A DNA stretch of 64,000 nucleotides from Mesostigma viride. Its lineage: Eukaryota; Streptophyta; Mesostigmatophyceae; Mesostigmatales; Mesostigmataceae. The position numbers and the translations under genes were made by a program. This document shows positions 22,265 to 34,829 of the stretch, piece after piece (position 1 is the first letter of the stretch; each line of letters begins with the position of its first letter). The DNA lies in assembly GCA_009746045.1 (NCBI GenBank), contig RPFO01000406.1, positions 1,862,287 to 1,926,286 of the forward strand. The letters run 5' to 3'. The notes below the pieces were generated by a model, which saw only the letters and a list, made by a program, of their open reading frames with translations, made no database searches and had not been told where the DNA came from.

Positions 22265-23060
22265 TCTTTTTGTACAGTGTCATGGTGTCAAGGCATCACG
22301 GTGTCACGATGTCACATTGTCACGCTGTCACGATATGTTGGGATAATTTGGGCGTCATCTTGGAGCTATAATAACAATAACAGAACACATCTAGACCCCA
22401 AGACACCATGCGACACTGCACAAATACTGTTATTATATCATTTTGGCGTCATGTTGTCAGGGTGTCAAGGTAGTGTCAGGGTGTCAGGGTGTCAAGGTGT
22501 CAGGGTGTCAAGGTGTCAGGGTGTCAGGGTGTCAGGGTGTCAGGGTGTTAGGGACACTTATGACTTCATCATGGAGTGAAAACAACATCAAAAGAATACT
22601 TATAGACCCCAAGACACCATGCGACACTGCACAAATACAGTCATTGTATCAGTTTGGTGTCAGGTTGTCAGGGTGTCAAGGTGTCACCTGGGGTGTCAGG
22701 GTGTCAGGGTGGTCCAACAATGCATTTGGGACACTTATGACTTCATCATGGAGTTATAATAACATCAAAAAAACACTTCTAGACCCCACCAAGACACCAT
22801 GCGACACTGCACAAATACTGTTATTGTATCATTTTGGCGTCAGGGTGTCAGGGTGTCAGGGTGTCGGGGTGACACGGTGTCAAGATACATGTTGGGACAC
22901 TTATGACTTCATTATGGAGTTATAATAACATTAAAAAAACACTTCAAGACCGCAAGACACCATGCGACACTGCACAAATACTGTTATTGTATCATTTTGG
23001 CGTCAGGGTGTCAGGGTGTCAGGGTGTCACGGTGTCACGGTGTCGAGAAACATGTTGGGA
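22265..23060 (-). repeat. Right subterminal array (GTGTCA higher-order repeat)
   Basis: Runs of GGTGTCA, the reverse complement of the left-array motif, separate five units of about 165-215 bp that contain GGACACTTATGACTTCAT, CAAGACACCATGCGACACTG and TATCATTTTGGCGTCA. The unit spacer is unrelated to the left-array spacer; only the GACACC motif is shared. Confidence 0.9.
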
Positions 23061-23130
23061 CACTTATGACTTCATTATGGAGTTTTAATATCATTAAAAA
23101 AACACTTTTTGAAAAAATCAGTTTGTACTG

Positions 23131-23162
23131 GTGCTGGAGTACAAACGCGGGTGAGCTTAGGG
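23131..23162 (-). repeat. Right terminal inverted repeat
   Basis: Exact reverse complement of 5788-5819; followed by GTT, matching the GTT before the left repeat. Confidence 0.75.
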
Positions 23163-23279
23163 GTTGTTTCACAACTACGATCGATAGAATAGTTGTCTCA
23201 CTCATGTCTAAATGGATATATGATTTCATGTAGTTGCTTTATATGGCAAGTGCCACAACAATTGAACACTTAAGTGCCT

Positions 23280-25917
23280 AGTTGTGACACGCCGACACAC
23301 CTTGGCACAATTCAGGTGCCCCTATGTGGTCCCTTAATGACCCCAACGGGAGCACTAGTCTAATTAATTAATTAATTTTATTAATGACCCATAATAAGTT
23401 AGACTAGTTCATGGCAAATCAAATCACGGCTCATCAATCACACAACCATGTAATGATTGAAAACTTGAACACATGCAATTCAGGTTAATTACTATTCATG
23501 TCCCACGTAGCTCCCACAAAAAACAGCATCTTCATTAAAACAATAAGTGGAAGCATAAATGTGACACTATTGACATGCCCGGAGGCACGCCGTTCAAGGC
23601 CCTTCATGAAGTACGTTGCCCTAGAGGCAACCAAGACAAGGGTGGGCGGGTGGGGAGCAAAGAAAGAGGCCGACAAAACCAGCCAGAGCGGCTTTTGGTC
23701 GCAAAACCTCCCTTATCCCTAGCTAACTGACGTCATTAAACCCTTATGTTCAGTGATGCTAGTAAGACGCTAACCGTACAGACCGGGCCGGGTAGAATAT
23801 CCAGAATCTGCACAACTAGTATTAAATAATGCGTAGGTTGTTCTTTTCAGGGGCACTGCACCTCACGCCCCGTTCCGCCCGGGTATAATCAACCCAAGCG
23901 CGGAACGCACATTTTATTTAATTCATTTTTCAACCATGCACTATACTGCATCTACTAATCACAAAAGCTCTAGCCAAACAGCTACGAGAAAACACTACGA
24001 CCTATAAGCCGCTCAATCAGCGGCCTCTTGTTCCCGCATTCACGTATAGAAGAAACTCCGTTCAAAGAACCCCGATTCATGTCCCACGTAGCTCCCACAA
24101 AAACCAGCATCTTCATTGAAACACTAAGTGGAAGCATAAATGTGACACTATTGACATGCCCGGAGGCACGCCGTTCAAGGCCCTTCATGAAGTCGTTGCC
24201 CAATCACCCCCGCCCTGGCTTTCCCTTAATTGAAGCCGCACTCCACCTTGCTCGTTGTCACAAGTGACCGCCCTGCCGCAAAACGGGAGCCCCCCCACAT
24301 TGGGAGGCGTGTGCCCGGCGGCTGTGGATGCATGGCCAGGCCCAAAAAGGCCCAGCGCATTTGCACTGCGATTGCGCACGGCTAGTCTATCATGACCCCT
24401 CTCGGGGCCCCGAGTCGGTACCGCTATGGCCGTCTCCCCATAGACCCGGGGTGCTTCGAGAAAAAACGTGGACCTAGCCCAGGCCCCGCCTGGCAGCCCG
24501 GATGCCCGAGGCCACAGCCCCAGGCACCTGGCTGAACGAGAGTCCGTTCAGCCAAGACCGCATTCCCCCCCGAGGTTTCTATGCGCGGGGAAAAAATTTC
24601 TAGCTTAGGCGCTTTTCCCATCGCCGTCCCCAGCCCCAACCACCCCCCCTCGGCGGAAGGCAATTGCAAAGTTTGCTGGCCAGCAGCAATTTCCGAAGAA
24701 AAAGCCTCAGGCCGCGGACCGAGACACGGGTCGCCAGTGCCAGCCATCCGGCTCCAACCCGGGGTGCAAGCATCCCCAGGTACGGAGCACCAGCTCGCGC
24801 ACTGGGCCGACCGAGCGACAGTTGAGCACCTGTCACGGCACCCGGCCCACCAAAGACCCCAAGCTGGGGAAAAGGAGCGGACCGGAGGTAATCATTTTCT
24901 TTTCTTTTAGTTAACCGGGCGAGGAACTACGCCTGGCCGGTTAACAACTGGAAGTCTCACCACTGGCCAAGTGGCCGGTGCAACCAGTGCTTTTGGGATT
25001 TTGCTCCGCAGCACCCATAGCTGCGGCTGCCGCCGCAACGACAACGAGCAAAGAAAGAGGCCGACAAAACCAGCCAGAGCGGCTTTTGGTCGCAAAACCT
25101 CCCTTATCCCTAGCTAAGTGACGTCATTAAACCCTTATGTTCAGTGATGCTAGTAAGACGCTAACCGTACAGACCGGGGGTAGAATATCCAGAATCTGCA
25201 CAACTAGTATTAAATAATGCGTAGGTTGTTCTTTTCAGGGGCACTGCACCTCACGCCCCGTTCCGCCCGGGAATAATCAACCCAAGCGCGGAACGCACAT
25301 TTTATTTAATTCATTTTTCAACCATGCACTATACTGCATCTACTAATCACAAAAGCTCTAGCCAAACAGCTACGAGAAAACACTACGACCTATAAGCCGC
25401 TCAATCAGCGGCCTCTTGTTCCCGCATTCACGTATAGAAGAAACTCCGTTCAAAGAACCCCGAATGTAGTCGCTTGATGAGCCATAATAAGTTAGACTAG
25501 TTCATGGCAAATCAACTCCGTGACTCCCCAACGGGAGCACGAGTTTAATTAAATAATAAATGGTAAATCAGATTGAACGGCTCATCACTCACACAACCAT
25601 GCAATGACTTTATAAATTGAAAACTTGAACACATACAATTCAGGTGCCCCTATGTGGTGAGCCATAATGAGTTAGACTAGTTCATGGCAAATGAAGTCAC
25701 GGCTCATCGATCACACAACCATGCAACGATTGAAAACTTGAACACATTCAATTCAGGTGGCCCTTTGTGGTCGCTTGACGAGCCATAATACAAGTGTAAG
25801 CCGTTAGACTTGTCCAGGGCAAATCAAGTCTGCCGCCAAACCGTTGCTCACCTACTACGCCCACGTGCATGTGCACATACGCATGCCCCTACACACACAC
25901 ACCACGATCACGCGCAT
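23280..25917. repeat. Duplicated repeat block and GAGCCATAATAAG units
   Basis: Two directly abutting copies form the core: copy 1 at 23494-24075 and copy 2 at 24076-25463. Both contain a 120-bp block starting ATTCATGTCCCACGTAGCTC and a 417-420 bp block starting GAGCAAAGAAAGAGGCCG; copy 2 has about 845 bp between the blocks where copy 1 has 33 bp. Outside lie at least four copies of a unit of about 100-130 bp with TTAGACTAGTTCATGGCAAA and AATTGAAAACTTGAACACA (23380-23490, 25482-25850). Short retroposon ends lie at 23341-23376 and 25523-25555. No gene is recognised. Confidence 0.8.
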
Positions 25918-26583
25918 TGTTGCGTGCCGGCCCTTTAGGACGGACGCAACAATGGAATAAATTATATACTTTGGCTTGTTGTCATAGTCCGTAGGACTTT
26001 GGGACTTATTTCGGGACTTAGTTTGGGAATCGTCCCTTAGTCAGGACTTTTGTATGGAACTATGATAGTTTGTGTGATTCGGACCAGTTATTTTGGGCCT
26101 AGGTTGTTGTATGCGTGTATCTTCTAGGGGCCGGTGCAGTCGCGCCGCGCTGCGTACTTTATAGCTAGTTGAGATATTGTACTCATGCGTGGATTCTGTA
26201 GGCGAGGGTCGATGTCGACCCAAGGATCTTGTGTGGACTGCATGCTTTGGAAGGTCGGCGCCATGTCGGCGCCCCTTGCCAGCGTAGTGGCAGACCTAGG
26301 TGAAATTGGTCCGAGGACGAGAGTCTCGTCCTCTTGGTTTGATGAATGATAAGTGCGATGACGCCTACACATTAAACCTGGGGCAACTATCCATTTGTAA
26401 TTGGTCTTGCTAGCCATTATAAGTGTGTATCAATTAGCTTGGCGTCAAGCCGCGATGCCAGATATCTCACGACCCCAGTCGTGACGCGCAATCTGCATTA
26501 GGCTACCTTGATTATTCCTAATTCCGGCATGGAGGATCTTTCGCTACGTCACTCAGGCTAGGGACCTGGGTTGGCACGTAACA
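25918..26583 (+). repeat. 5' LTR of element 2
   Basis: 666 bp, same length as the 3' LTR; about two thirds clearly alignable to the LTRs of element 1 (shared GTCATAGTCCGTAGGACTTT and CGAGGACGAGAGTCTCGTCC). Confidence 0.95.
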
Positions 26584-27799
26584 CTGGTTATCGGAGGCAA
26601 AATGTGCTGGAGAGGTTAGCTAACTCTCGCGGAGAGAGCTAGTGTAGCCAGTTAGGATAGCAAGGCGGTGCTTAGTGTAGATAGAGGTTCCGGTATTCAA
26701 CGATTGCTGACTGGTTGGCGGCAGCCCGTAAAGGGATTCAACGACGACTTCGGCAGCAAGCGGCAGTCCGGGATACTCGGCGGGGCTAGTAATAGCCCTG
26801 TGGTGAGGTGCCATAGGCAGTAGCGGCCATTACCCCTGTTTTCAACGACTTCTAGTGGTGGTAGAGCTCCGGCTCCCAGGTGGTAGAGCTCCGGCTCCCA
26901 ACGACACTCGACGGCGTCCAGCCCAGGGGTTTTCATCGACATTGGTTATGGTACGTCCCCTAGTTTAGTGCTCTTTACTTAAACGCTTGCTTTCTTCCCG
27001 GGACTGCACGCGTAGAGGGGGTTTATGTTTAATGTTGTGCTCTCTATAGGCGTTTTCATGTTGTTTGAGAGATGTGGGGGCCGCGGAGGCACCCATCGTT
27101 GTGTGACCTGCAACGGGTCTTGGGGTAGGTACCGTCGGGCTGTGGCCGATTATGTTTGACGGTGCTTACCTCTGTGAGCCCCGCGGAGGGGACCAGTGTA
27201 CTGTGCCCTTGTTCGCGTAGAGCTTGGGCGTGTGTTGTGTTAGAGTCCGTCCTCCTCCCTCGTTGCGTTTATCACTGCACTTAGAGGTATCCTTGGGAAT
27301 CCCTTTTCCTTTCTGTCTTGCAAGCTTCTGCCAGCCCTTTTCTTCTTCTCGCCAGCGTATGATAGACTACTACGCAATATGTCCTTGAAAGGGAAGCGAA
27401 GGATAAATAAGGGTGGACAGTCTGGATTTCCCTACTATGCAGTAGCCCATGACGGGGGTGAGGGTAGACCAGCCATATTTTATAGTTGGAAGACGTGTGA
27501 AGAGTATATCAAAGATAAGATAATGTCTAGGGTTCTAATGCTAGATGGAAGGGGTTTGATAACATCATAGATGCAGATAGGTTTGTTAGGGAGCATATGC
27601 CATTGCCAGAGGGTCTGCACACCACTCGTGAATGCTCTAAGCCACCCACGCACAGCAAGGGAGACAGCAGTCAGGAGGTGGGGACCGCAGTTACAGTTAC
27701 CTTCTCCCAGCTGACCATTGGCTCTAGCAGACAATAGAGGGGATTACTACTAGGGAATAGTACTAGGTCCTATATATATAGATATATAGTACGTGGTTG

Positions 27800-27842
<43 letters not shown>

Positions 27843-27883
27843 GGGAGGTGTTGCCTGCAGTGTAAGGTATCGGTACGAGCATC
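26584..27883 (+). other. Untranslated leader of LTR element 2
   Basis: Starts with the primer-binding-site-like TGGTTATCGGAGG at 26585; no gene seen. A (TC)n microsatellite at 27800-27838 lies 46 bp before the gag start, as in element 1. Confidence 0.65.
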
Positions 27884-28204
27884 ATGCCACGAAGACGGAG
27901 AGAACCTGTCAACAGAGAGATAGAACAGGTAGACAACCACGAGCAAGGTATAGAGGTGGTAGAGGTACCACCGCACGTCCAAGTAGGGACAGGTATAGGT
28001 GAGGTCATGGAGAGACCTGCGGAAGGCTCCCCACGATCTAGAGACCAGGGCCGCAGAGATTCATCAGATGATGACAGTCCAGACTCCAGGGTGGAACAAG
28101 GGGGGGACGGGCGCAGCCAGGAGATGCTCCAGCAGGGTTTCCAGCAGCAGCAACGGCAGCAGCAGCAACAGCAGCCGCAGGGTTCCCAGCAGCAGCAGCA
28201 GCGG

Positions 28205-28266
<62 letters not shown>

Positions 28267-29914
28267 GCGGCAGCAGCAGCAGCAACGACAGCAGCAGCAG
28301 CACCCGCAGCAGCAGCAGCAACTACCGCAGCAGCAACAACCCCAGACGAGGTCACAGCGGCTGCCACGGTACCCTGAGCAGCCCGGGTACGAGAATGAAG
28401 ACACGCTGCACTACAGTTATCGGCAGCCAGTCACGGAGCGACCATCGCATCCCTGGGCAGGGCGGGGTCGCCCCCTGGGACCGCCGCCGGCCCCAGCACC
28501 TCGGGGCAGACGTAGAGTGTCTTTCGGCAGCACTTCCCTGTTACCCACGGTGTTGTGGAACTCGGATGATGACGGGGAGGAAACCGGGGCAGATGGCGAG
28601 TTCGATGATTTGGAGGGGGCCGTGGCGGATATTGAGGGACCAGGGGCGCAGGGCCCGTCCTTTGGAGCTCATAGGCCCCGGGTTCGGCTAGGGGATGACA
28701 GAATCGCTACCGCACACGACGAGGAGACTCAGACACCCGTCCAGCGACCCGCCCCCCAGCCGCCGCGTCCTAGGACACATGACAGCAGCATCGTCCACTC
28801 GCCTGCGGTCGTCATCAACCTGAATTTCAGCAGGGTGGCCTTGGATGACCCGGGGTACGAACACCCATCGTCTGTACAGGTGCGGCGAACGCATGGCACG
28901 CCGGCCAGCTCCGGATCTCTCCCCCGGTCGCAGCCCCCAGCCTTCGGCTCCATTGCCTATCGTGAGGTCGGTGGACCCAAGCCTAATACGGTGAAGGCCC
29001 CACCGATGCCTACCTTCAAGAATGTTCCCAAGCTGCACGCGGACATGAAACCGCGGGAGATTGACGAATGGGGGCGCATGTGGCAACAGCAGTATACCGT
29101 CTGGTGTAACCACCACAGTTGGGAACTGGCCACCTGCGATCTCATCCCGCATGTTGTCAACACCTGCATGGACCCCTCGGTGGTGAGCATCCTAAATTGT
29201 GAGAGCATCGCATCCCAATCGTACCCGCAAACCGTGGAGGAGCTGATGGACCGGGTGCGCTGCAAGCTGGTGCCCCCAGATGTTGTAATCCACGAGCGAC
29301 TCGCATTCGGCAAGCTGCGCCAGGGAGCCACTCCGTACCGCGAGTTCCTATCCAAGTTTGAGTCCAGCGCCGCCTACCTGACAGACATGACCTGGTACGA
29401 GTACAAGATCCGGTTCATTGAGGCCCTCAGTCCCGAGCTGCAGGATGAGGTACTGAAGCACTACGCTGAGGTCCCCTGGGATGAGTGGGATATCCTGAAA
29501 ATCCAGCGGTATCTTCTGCAGGTGGCCGACGTCGTGGCTCGCGGGCGCGCACCATCGGTGCGTCGTTTCTTCCGATCAGGTCCCCCGCACGACGGCGAGG
29601 GGAACGATGACTCCCCTGATGACCTGGAGGACGGGAACGCTGACCATGGCCTCAACGCCATCGACGCGAGTAAAGCCCGTTGCTTCATGTGCTTTGAGGT
29701 GGGTCACCTCAGGCGCGACTGCCCCAAACTCCGTAGCAGGCACGCTGGACGTGGCACGCGGGAGACCGAGCCCAGGTTTTCAGGCCCGGCGTTCGGCAGT
29801 CGCCCGGACTCCTCCGGCCCAAGGGACAAGCCCCGCAACGCGGACGAGCGGGCGCCAGCAGGCCCGGCAGTTCACGACTCAGCACCAACAGCCGCGGCCG
29901 CCAGCGATTCATGA
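27884..29914 (+). CDS. Gag protein of LTR element 2
   Basis: A 676-residue frame starting MPRRRREPVNREIEQ after a TATC..CATC ATG context. Residues about 85-160 are polyglutamine (CAG repeat 28140-28330), followed by a Pro/Arg-rich linker. Residues about 365-550 hold the gag helical core (KPREIDEWGRMWQQQYTVWC, QSYPQTVEELMDRVRCKL, EVPWDEWDILKIQRYLLQVA), and the zinc knuckle CFMCFEVGHLRRDC lies near 597-610. It is colinear with the gag of element 1 across the whole core. Expected to form particles and bind element RNA. Confidence 0.88.
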
Positions 29915-32900
29915 GTTCTACCAAGGGCGTGCTGCGCGCGGTCATTGAGATCGAGGCTCACTGGCTAGCCTCCGGACAACGTGCGACCTTTGAGTCACCA
30001 GCAGTGGCCGGTTACGAGTTTGCCGCTGGAAGAATACTATAATATATATATTATTATATTAGTATATTTAACTAATAATTATATTTTTATAATATGTTCA
30101 GTCCGGTGCGCTTTTCCAGTCCTAGTGGCTGGCCACCTTAGCCATTCTGAGAATGCCACCTGTGTGTAGGGCAAGGGGGGGTGTCTGTTTTGCGCCGGCG
30201 AGTGGTTTGGTTTCCCGATGGTTCCTTTTGGTGCCCTGACAGCGAGTATAGGGCACATAGCATTACACACGAGCGCCCGGCAGTCCAGCATCCTTGACTC
30301 CTGGGCAGTAATTGGACGATCGCGTGGACGCGTCGTCCCCGGGGGAAGGGGAGGGGTCGCAGGGCGTATGAAACCAGATGGCTACTAATAATACCATATA
30401 CTTCTTTACTATTCCTACCTTTTATATACTAAGTACTTGTACTGGTCCACTACACTTCTTAATTATATCTAGCTATGATACCATACTCTTCTTAATTATA
30501 TCTAGCTCCTGTATGATCGGCACGGTTCGGCTTTGGATCGAGCCGGCCATCTATGTAGGAATCCACCGCAGGCGCGCGTGGATCCGACGACCCTTCTACT
30601 GCCATGCCAGGGATCGATGCGCAGCCGCGCGTGGATCCGACGACCCTTCTACTGCCATGCCAGGGATCGATGCGCCAGCGTGCGGATATTATATATTTTC
30701 GATATTCTCTATTTTCTATATAATATATTTTCTCCATGATATATTCTCTATGGGTTAATCTGCAGTTGGCGGTGGGCTTGAACGGGTCGTCCCGAAGAGG
30801 ACCACGTCAGGCACTCAGCACCGCATGTGCACATGGTCCTGGCCTTTTTGGACATGGGCTCACCGGATGCTTGATGATTCTACTACTAAGGCGTCCGTAC
30901 CGAGGCATCTCCGCGTGGGATGCCGGATTCGGCAGCGAGTGCCAGTGACCCCAGACTACGGCCTGACTGCACGTCGCGTCCCGCGTGACCAACGGACGCG
31001 GAGTCCCATGGCACGCGGCCAAGTATTATTATAGGGAGTCTTCCGGCTGGCGGCTATGAGTCACGGCTCCCTGACTTCCTGGCGCATGAGGGACGCGCCT
31101 TACTTCTCGTGCACCCGTACGTGATTAATTTCACCATTGCGACACGGTGCATGGAGACGGCACGGTGCGTGGAGGCTGTTGCAACCCCGATGCGACTGGG
31201 CGATCAGGCAGGGCGGAGCCTGTACTGAATCGTGGTCGGCCGGCAAACAGATGTACAGCACCTTGTTGAATTGTCGGTAGCCAACCAATTGGCTACCCCG
31301 GCATTGAGTCGACGCCTAGCTGGGTCAGGGCACTCCTGGGCTCGAGTAACCGTGCATGCGGGGCGCACCCGCGTCCGCCGCGACCGTCGGGAGTAAGGGC
31401 CCCCGGGGCTGCAAGCATATGCGGGCACGGTGCAGTTGCATGGCGACAGCACGTACTGCCGGCAGTAGTGGTGGATGACCCAGCCGGTCGTGGTTGCACT
31501 GGTTGCGCTGGTGCCGGTCGTGGTTGCATCAGAAGCAGGTGGCGGTGTCCGGTCATTGTCTCACCGCCTCAACAGTGCGCGTGCATGGTGCCGATGCCAC
31601 ATGATGTGGCGCTGTCGCCCCGCAGACTGCCGGTGTCCGAGTAACACCCGGTATCACTGCATTGGGCCGGTACGTCCGCTCTGAGCGGACCCGGCGCTGA
31701 CGCGCGCTGAGCCATGGCAGAGCACTGAGGTACATGGGACGTGCGGGATCGGGCCGTCGAGGGCGAGTCACGGGGACTGTAGTAACGGCGACCCGAGACT
31801 GAGAGGCAGGCAGGATCGAGCTGCTGGAGTCTGAGCACCTAGTCAATGCCCGCGACCCTGTGCATGGCTACCATCGCGCAGTGTTCGCGTCCCTCCTGTG
31901 GGCTGAGCCCGGTAGGGAGTTGTTCGATCCTTGCACCACTGGTGGAGGCCGATCGAGCGTGATTTGCAAGTGGCTCGTGTCCGCGCGCCTACGAGGTTGC
32001 ATGGATGAGGGACTCAGAGCAGGGCGTTCCATGTGCATGGCGGGCGGGCTGTGTGGGCTTCAAAACGTACTCTACCCCATGGCCATGCACTGGTACAGGG
32101 GTGGTGAGAGGCCTTCAAGCTTCGAGTGGGGGATGTGGCGATGCGCGGTGGGGACTGCATTAACATAGGGGCGTGTTTCTGTTGCGGGAATGGGGATCCT
32201 GGGCAAGACAGTCATGCGGGGTGGACATGCGGTGATCGTTCGTGCGAGGCATTATTGACCCCGGTCCACGAGCGCTGTATGTGCTGGGCGCGATCGAGCC
32301 CGAGGAGCTCTTGTTTGGGACTGCGGGATTGCTTCGGCCCTACTCCATGAGCAGCACGGTGTCTCGCAGGGGCAACGTTACCGATACGGCAGTTCCTGCA
32401 AGGCGTGTCACTCCCCGACCTGCCCATTGCATTGTATAAGTGCGGGCATTGCGGGCGCTATGCAGTCCACGTCGGCGGCCTCGAGCATCACATGCATATG
32501 GGCCTGCGTAAACATCAACCGTGCTCTTGCTGTGCGAGTGCCACGGAGGGTGTGACTGCGAGCTGAGGAGTTTTCCCCCGCTTGCGGTGGAGTTCAGGCA
32601 CATTGGCAGTAAGGAATGCGGGGACCGGCGACTGCTCCGGTCTATGCACGTCGGCCGGAGTGGTGTTGTGCCTAACTTACTGCAGCTTCGTGGAGGAGTT
32701 GGCAGGGCGCACTCCAGTGGACACGCTGGGGCCTTGCTAGTTTTGGGCACTTAACGTGCCATATTATCCAAGTTTCCGGTGTTGATCGACTTTGACTGTT
32801 TCCTGCGCTGGATAGAGACGGCGGGGCGCGCTCTAGTGGACACACTAGGGCCTTGAGGGCACCTGCATGCGTTCGCAGGTGCAGGGGAGGCGCACTCTAG

Positions 32901-33723
32901 CGGCCACGCTAGGGCTTCCCCCGCTATACAGCCACTCCAGCGGCGGCCAGGAACAGCCACGTTGCATGGTCGGTTGGCTCACGGCGCGCCTGTATTTGAG
33001 AGGACGCGTACAGCTGTCGGTAGTGAGGCGATGGATCAGATTCTCCTGGTGCACGCCCTCGCTTCTGAGCATGGAGCCTGCACTGCATGCTGTGCCTCAC
33101 AGTCGTCGACGCTAGTAGTACTCTTAATCGTCGTGTGATCACGCGCATCAGTCGCGCTGTAAGACTGGGTTTCGGCTGGATGGGATACATGACTGGCCAC
33201 CTCGTCGGCCGGATCATCAAGTTGTATGCATGAAAAATATTCCCTCCTGCTGACAGTCCCGATTGGCTATATAAAGAGTTGCCCTTGCGTGGCAAGTCTG
33301 GGGGGACCTGGTTACACTGGCCCGTTGGTGCACAAGGGCTGGGACATAGTACCCCTATGGTCAACATTTCATCAAGTTTGAGGCTGCTCAGGACCTCAGG
33401 ACTGGTTGCGCGGGATTACATGGACTGTGCATTATTATGTGGATGGGATAGGGCACGCGGTGGCGCCCCCTAAGGTGGTTCCAGTGGATCGGCGCGTCAA
33501 CAACGGCGGTCGCTGAGATGGTTGTGAGAGTTTTATGACGGATAGCGGATTGATCCTGTCATCCTGTTTCGTGCTACTACGTCAGGGTTGGTCCTGTGTA
33601 TCAACCTCTAGAGGAACTGGTATTACTAACCCGCGGGTGAACCGGGGTTGGGACATAGTACTCTTATAGTAGCGTAGCATACTTGTTCGGTAGGGACTAC
33701 CGACCCCCATGGGGGGGGAGGAG
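29915..33723 (+). other. Non-coding 3' interior of LTR element 2
   Basis: No reverse transcriptase, integrase or other domain is recognisable in any frame. It contains a 53-bp tandem duplication (30574-30626 and 30627-30677), three degenerate copies of a GGCGCACTCTAG..GACACGCTAGGG motif (about 32704-32915), and two diverged copies of a block with GGGACATAGTACCCCTAT (33296-33365, 33607-33665). It ends in a polypurine tract. Confidence 0.6.
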
Positions 33724-34389
33724 TGTTGCGTGCCGGCCCTTTAGGACGGACGCAACAATGGAATAAATTATATACTTTGGCTTGTTGTCATAGTCCGTAG
33801 GACTTTGGGACTTATTTCGGGACTTAGTTTGGGAATCGTCCCTTAGTCAGGACTTTTGTATGGAACTATGATAGTTTGTGTGATTCGGACCAGTTATTTT
33901 GGGCCTAGGTTGTTGTATGCGTGTATCTTCTAGGGGCCGGTGCAGTCGCGCCGCGCTGCGTACTTTATAGCTAGTTGAGATATTGTACTCATGCGTGGAT
34001 TCTGTAGGCGAGGGTCGATGTCGACCCGAGGATCTTGTGTGGACTGCATGCTTTGGAAGGTCGGCGCCATGTCGGCGCCCCTTGCCAGCGTAGTGGCAGA
34101 CCTAGGTGAAATTGGTCCGAGGACGAGAGTCTCGTCCTCTTGGTTTGATGAATGATAAGTGCGATGACGCCTACACATTAAACCTGGGGCAACTATCCAT
34201 TTGTAATTGGTCTTGCTAGCCATTATAAGTGTGTATCAATTAGCTTGGCGTCAAGCCGCGATGCCAGATATCTCACGACCCCAGTCGTGACGCGCAATCT
34301 GCATTAGGCTACCTTGATTATTCCTAATTCCGGCATGGAGGATCTTTCGCTACGTCACTCAGGCTAGGGACCTGGGTTGGCACGTAACA
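33724..34389 (+). repeat. 3' LTR of element 2
   Basis: TGTTGCGTGCC to CACGTAACA, followed by the CGCAT duplication. Confidence 0.95.
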
Positions 34390-34394
34390 CGCAT

Positions 34395-34829
34395 GCCCTG
34401 CACCTTCAAACCTAGCTCCTCATCCATTTTTTCTCGGACCGCTAATTAATAGCCACCGACCCTTATAAACAACCGGGTCATCCAAGGAAAATTCGGGCGA
34501 GCAGGAAACCCTTTGTACAGATCGAATTAGTCAGCCCATGTCGCAGACAGCCTTCCACATCCAGGCCAAGGCATGGCGGCCTTATCTTTCCCGCATGCAT
34601 TAATTAAATTATATTCAGAGAAAACCGATTCCTCACGGTCGGTATCGGACTCGTCGTCACCCTCATCAGGATCCACCCCCGTGAGGAATCATGGAGCCTC
34701 CTGGTGGACCGTGCAATGCAGCCAAGTTGGGGGATGTGATAAAGAACTCCAGCAAACGGCTAAGTAAATCTGCCCGCTTAGCACCTGTGTAAGGAATGGC
34801 GTTTTGTGCCATATATATTAAAAATATAA
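34395..34829. other. Spacer without recognised gene
   Basis: No convincing coding sequence. It holds a TTAATTAAATTATAT patch near 34600 and an AT-rich run near 34810. Confidence 0.5.

Larger units (their letters stand above)
5788..23162. mobile_element. Proposed large TIR DNA transposon (about 10.6 kb before nested LTR insertion)
   Basis: The ends carry a 32-bp perfect inverted repeat beginning CCCTAAGCTCACCCGCG (5788-5819 and 23131-23162), flanked by GTT on both sides (5785-5787, 23163-23165). Inside each end is an array of the motif GTGACACC/GACACCCT, in direct orientation on the left (5920-5934 and 12680-13400) and reverse complement on the right (22265-23060), as expected for subterminal transposase-binding repeats. 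The core holds two divergent genes: a transposase-like gene (14304-17855, minus) and an accessory gene (18567-22097, plus). A gag-only LTR element and a LINE fragment are nested inside. The TIR match and inverted arrays are seen directly; that they bound one element is inference. Confidence 0.6.
25918..34389 (+). mobile_element. Gag-only LTR retrotransposon 2 (TR-GAG-like)
   Basis: An 8472-bp element with two 666-bp LTRs (TGTTGCGTGCCGG...GGTTGGCACGTAACA) and a perfect 5-bp target duplication, CGCAT, at 25913-25917 and 34390-34394. The interior opens with the same TGGTTATCGGAGG primer-binding-site-like sequence as element 1 and closes with a polypurine tract (GGGGGGGGAGGAG). It carries one long gag frame and about 3.8 kb with no pol-like frame. 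I noticed a single difference between the LTRs, so it is very young, and its structural features look whole apart from the absence of pol. Proliferation would need enzymes supplied by another element. Confidence 0.92.

Noticed and set aside
5935-34389. Reverse transcriptase or integrase in the LTR elements
   Set aside because: I looked in all frames for the usual blocks (YxDD, HHCC, DDE) after gag in both elements and saw none.
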